Below the pieces are notes generated by a model. The model did no database searches, was not told the origin of the DNA, and was given only the letters and a program-made list of their open reading frames with translations. The position numbers were made by a program, and so were the translations under genes. Below, piece after piece: positions 15,079-17,064 of a DNA stretch of 17,064 nt (its first letter is position 1; every line of letters begins with the position of its first letter). This DNA is from an uncultured Verrucomicrobiota bacterium (GTDB lineage: Bacteria > Verrucomicrobiota > Kiritimatiellia > RFP12 > UBA1067): contig CALCDB010000004.1 in assembly GCA_937901395.1 (NCBI GenBank), positions 1 to 17,064 of the forward strand, given 5' to 3'.

Positions 15079-15495
15079 TCAGTCCTTAGGCGCCAAAATC
15101 AGGCACTGCGTCTTTATCGTTCGCCGATTGCAAATGAAGAAACTCCAGAATGGATCCTCGTATACTATGTTGGCAATATGACTGATTCGATGGCTCCCCA
15201 ATACATCGCATGCATGATCCAAACTCTTTATGTTTTCATCTAGCGTCGCATTATCGCAGAAAAAGCTCACCGAGAAATCATCGGCGTGCTCGATTCCGCC
15301 CTCTTGCCAAGTGTTCCCGCTGCAAAACGGAATGAAGTTAAACAACTGGTATGAAACATTTTGCACATAGTATGTGGCGATTACTTTCTCTCCATCGACC
15401 AATGCCGCTTCCGGAGGAATCACACTGATGTTACTGAACGCGCTACACCCAGCAAACAATGGCAATGCCAATAATCCTAAATAAATATTTTTCAT
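15079..15495 (-). CDS. Small lipoprotein, paralogue of the upstream lipoprotein
   Basis: I do not recognise the family. The 138-residue protein has a lipoprotein signal peptide with lipobox LFAGC, giving Cys17 as the acylated residue. The mature part shares a core with its neighbour at 15507-15965: here N46, then LFNFIPFCSG (51-60) and TW (62-63). A mostly charged central part and a C-terminal aromatic segment (FWSFFICNRR) follow, with further cysteines at 58, 80, 96, 122 and 131. A GAGGGGG ribosome site precedes the ATG, 11 bp after the stop of its paralogue. It sits between atpB and fhs in one direction, so it may share their transcript. A periplasmic-facing membrane-anchored role is likely; the function is unknown. 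Confidence 0.8.
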   Translation of the reverse strand: MKNIYLGLLALPLFAGCSAFSNISVIPPEAALVDGEKVIATYYVQNVSYQLFNFIPFCSGNTWQEGGIEHADDFSVSFFCDNATLDENIKSLDHACDVLGSHRISHIANIVYEDPFWSFFICNRRTIKTQCLILAPKD

Positions 15496-15506
15496 TGCTT
15501 ACCCCC

Positions 15507-15965
15507 TCATTTCTTATTCGTGCGTTCGCGTAATACCCCAGAAACCAACACATCATTGGATTCAACAAAGCACCCTAATAACTCTGAATATCCAGTGAAC
15601 CCAAGACTGACCATCGAATTATCAGTTAAAACCACATCCGACAAGTCGCAATTACGCTGTTCCGCAAGTTTCTGCAAGGTCTCGTAGCAATCTGAAATAT
15701 TACATTTATCGCTAAACAACCATAATCCACCATTGATGTCACCCTTGCCATCATTCGCCTCTGGCTCCCAAGTTACATCACCAAACAATCCTGGTATGAA
15801 GTATAGCAATGTCCATCCGCTGTTGCGAATGATTACGGTCTGCGTGGCGCGCCCACCAGCTCCAGCAACATCAAACTTATCCATTAATCCAGGTGAAGTA
15901 GTCTCAACTGTACAACATCCTGATAACAACGCTCCTATACTTGCAATAATTAGTAGTTTTTTCAT
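15507..15965 (-). CDS. Small lipoprotein directly downstream of atpB
   Basis: The family is not recognised. The 152-residue protein starts with a clear signal peptide and the lipobox LLSGC, so Cys17 is probably lipidated; Cys18 follows directly. The core NSGWTLLYFIPGLFGDVTW (48-66) matches the neighbouring protein at 15079-15495 in spacing and key residues (N, L, FIP, G, TW), showing a tandem duplication. Cysteines at 88, 93, 106 and 132 could form disulphides in the periplasm. The ATG has a strong AAAGGAG ribosome site and lies 25 bp after the atpB stop, with a small inverted repeat in between. No catalytic motif is visible. A link to the V-ATPase is suggested only by position. Confidence 0.8.
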   Translation of the reverse strand: MKKLLIIASIGALLSGCCTVETTSPGLMDKFDVAGAGGRATQTVIIRNSGWTLLYFIPGLFGDVTWEPEANDGKGDINGGLWLFSDKCNISDCYETLQKLAEQRNCDLSDVVLTDNSMVSLGFTGYSELLGCFVESNDVLVSGVLRERTNKK

Positions 15966-15982
15966 ATTTCTCCTTTTACCTG

Positions 15983-16001
15983 GGCCTATATTATTTAGGC
16001 C
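15983..16001 (-). repeat. Inverted repeat GGCCTA-N7-TAGGCC across the atpB stop codon
   Basis: Exact 6-bp arms (15983-15988 and 15996-16001) flank a 7-base AT-rich loop that contains the atpB stop codon. The hairpin lies just upstream of the strong ribosome site of the next lipoprotein gene. No T-run follows on either strand, so it is not a standard terminator. It could slow decay or adjust the expression ratio between atpB and the lipoproteins, but this is speculative. Confidence 0.3.
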
Positions 16002-17064
16002 AAAACTTATCAGTGAGCTTCGTTGGAATACCTACCTCGCTGCGCTCGAAATTATCGCTTAATATCTTCCACCCCAAATCCAACGCCTTCTCCAAAGGAA
16101 TGTTAACTGAAAGATCCATCATCTCTCGTTCAAAATCGGCTCCGTACTTGAGCAGCTTCAAATCCCATTCCGACATCTTGAAGCCCATCGATTGCTTTTC
16201 AATCGTCTCCTTGTACTGCGCATAAAGCTTGATCATCGCGTCCATCACCGTGCGATGATCCTCGCGGGTGTTCTTGTTCACCTGCTGCTTCAAGCGGCTC
16301 AAGGACCCGAACGGCTCGATGCGGCCGTTCTTCAGATAGAACTGCCCTTCCGTGATGTAGCCCGTGTTGTCTGGCACCGGATGCGTCACGTCATCACCCG
16401 GCATCGTCGTCACCGCGAGAATCGTAATCGATCCCGCACCGTCGAAGTCAACCGCCTTCTCGTAACGGGACGCAAGCTGGGAATAAAGGTCGCCCGGATA
16501 ACCACGGTTCGACGGGATCTGCTCCATCGTGATCGCGATTTCCTTCATCGCGTCCGCAAACGAGGTCATGTCGGTGAGGAGGACGAGCACGTTCTTGCCC
16601 TCGAGCGCAAACTTCTCGGCGACCGCCAGCGACACGTCCGGGACGAGCATGCACTCGACGATCGGATCCGCCGCGGTATGGACGAACATCACGGTCTTCG
16701 CGAGCGCGCCCGACTTGTCGAGCGTGTTGCGGAATTTGAGATAGTCGTCGTGCTTCAGCCCCATTCCTCCGATAATGATGACGTCGGAGTCGGCCTGCAG
16801 CGCGATGCGCGCCAAAAGCTCGTTGTACGGCTCGCCCGCCTTCGCGAAGATCGGAAGCTTCTGGGACTTCACGAGCGTGTTGAAGAGGTCGATCATCGGG
16901 ATGTTCGTGCGGACCATCTCCTTCGGCATGATGCGCTTCGCCGGATTGACCGACGGCTGGCCGATCGGGGACGGGTTCTCGGTGATCGCCGGCCCCCCGT
17001 CGCGCGGAACGCCCGCGCCCGTGAAGGCGCGCCCGAGCAGGGCCTGGGAGAACGGCACCTTCAT
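15991..17064 (-). CDS. atpB: V-type ATP synthase/ATPase subunit B, C-terminal part (5' end beyond window)
   Basis: This is the non-catalytic nucleotide-binding B subunit of the V/A-type ATPase head, which alternates with A. The 357-residue fragment begins at the window edge; the apparent Met there is internal, because about 80 residues that normally precede LLGRAFTGAG are missing. The degenerate P-loop region PIFAKAGEPYNELLARIALQA-like block (71-90) distinguishes B from A. TDMTSFADAMKEI, SNRGYPGDLYSQLASRYEKA and PDNTGYITEGQFYL follow, close to chlamydial AtpB. The stop at 15991 is followed by lipoprotein genes, not the usual D subunit gene. Sampled G+C is 62-67% in the outer part (16561-16620, 16921-16980) but 43% near the 3' end (16081-16140). 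The family call is very secure. Confidence 0.97.
   Translation of the reverse strand: MKVPFSQALLGRAFTGAGVPRDGGPAITENPSPIGQPSVNPAKRIMPKEMVRTNIPMIDLFNTLVKSQKLPIFAKAGEPYNELLARIALQADSDVIIIGGMGLKHDDYLKFRNTLDKSGALAKTVMFVHTAADPIVECMLVPDVSLAVAEKFALEGKNVLVLLTDMTSFADAMKEIAITMEQIPSNRGYPGDLYSQLASRYEKAVDFDGAGSITILAVTTMPGDDVTHPVPDNTGYITEGQFYLKNGRIEPFGSLSRLKQQVNKNTREDHRTVMDAMIKLYAQYKETIEKQSMGFKMSEWDLKLLKYGADFEREMMDLSVNIPLEKALDLGWKILSDNFERSEVGIPTKLTDKFWPK

Noticed and set aside
15071..15090. Bacteroidota-type promoter (TTTG / TAnnTTTG) upstream of fhs
   Set aside because: No properly spaced pair of elements is present; the gene is more likely read from upstream.
17062..17064. ATG at the right edge as the start of the B subunit
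   Set aside because: B proteins have about 80 residues before this point; the frame simply runs off the window.
1..17064. Integrated mobile element carrying the low-G+C block
   Set aside because: No integrase, transposase, att-like direct repeats or tRNA gene was found, and the inner genes are mostly housekeeping. The composition shift is reported instead as a possible recombination or assembly effect.
1..17064. CRISPR array, tRNA, rRNA or riboswitch
   Set aside because: The gaps between genes are too short to hold them, and no regularly spaced repeats were seen.

Overview
The window holds fourteen protein genes packed almost without gaps. A partial V-type ATPase A subunit runs rightward at the left edge (1-930). 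The other thirteen genes all run leftward, from a partial V-type ATPase B subunit at the right edge (15991-17064) to cmk (902-1573). I saw no tRNA, rRNA, CRISPR array, insertion sequence or phage gene. No gene-free stretch exceeds about 40 bp.

The organism is probably a member of the PVC superphylum (Kiritimatiellota, Lentisphaerota or Verrucomicrobiota type). This is inferred from V-ATPase A and B proteins that read like the chlamydial/spirochaetal bacterial type, a DUF2723 membrane protein with a TPR tail, an FHA-CpaF fusion, and two small lipoproteins I cannot place. It rests on remembered family patterns, not on a search.

Layout in transcription order, right to left: atpB; two related lipoproteins (15507-15965, 15079-15495); fhs (formate-THF ligase); a three-gene Tad/Flp pilus fragment (cpaB, FHA-cpaF, tadB); a small terminator and an extended -10 promoter (10151-10180); a 1197-residue DUF2723 protein; ilvE; recJ; a U32/TrhP-like tRNA hydroxylation protein; a second extended -10 promoter (2637-2645); a CaCA Na+/Ca2+ antiporter; cmk. 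Overlaps and abutting stop/start codons suggest long polycistronic units, broken at least at the two promoter sites.

Two features stand out at window scale. First, V-ATPase A and B, normally adjacent and co-directional, here face each other across about 15 kb. Second, base composition changes inside both of these genes: the outer parts are 62-73% G+C in sampled 60-bp lines, the inner 3' parts 43-53%, and the centre falls to 37% or lower. An inversion, a recombination import or a metagenome assembly join could explain this, and the sequence alone does not decide. I found no clearly new defence or mobile system. The most novel parts are the paired lipoproteins, the reduced FHA-type Tad cassette and the near-leaderless promoter pattern.
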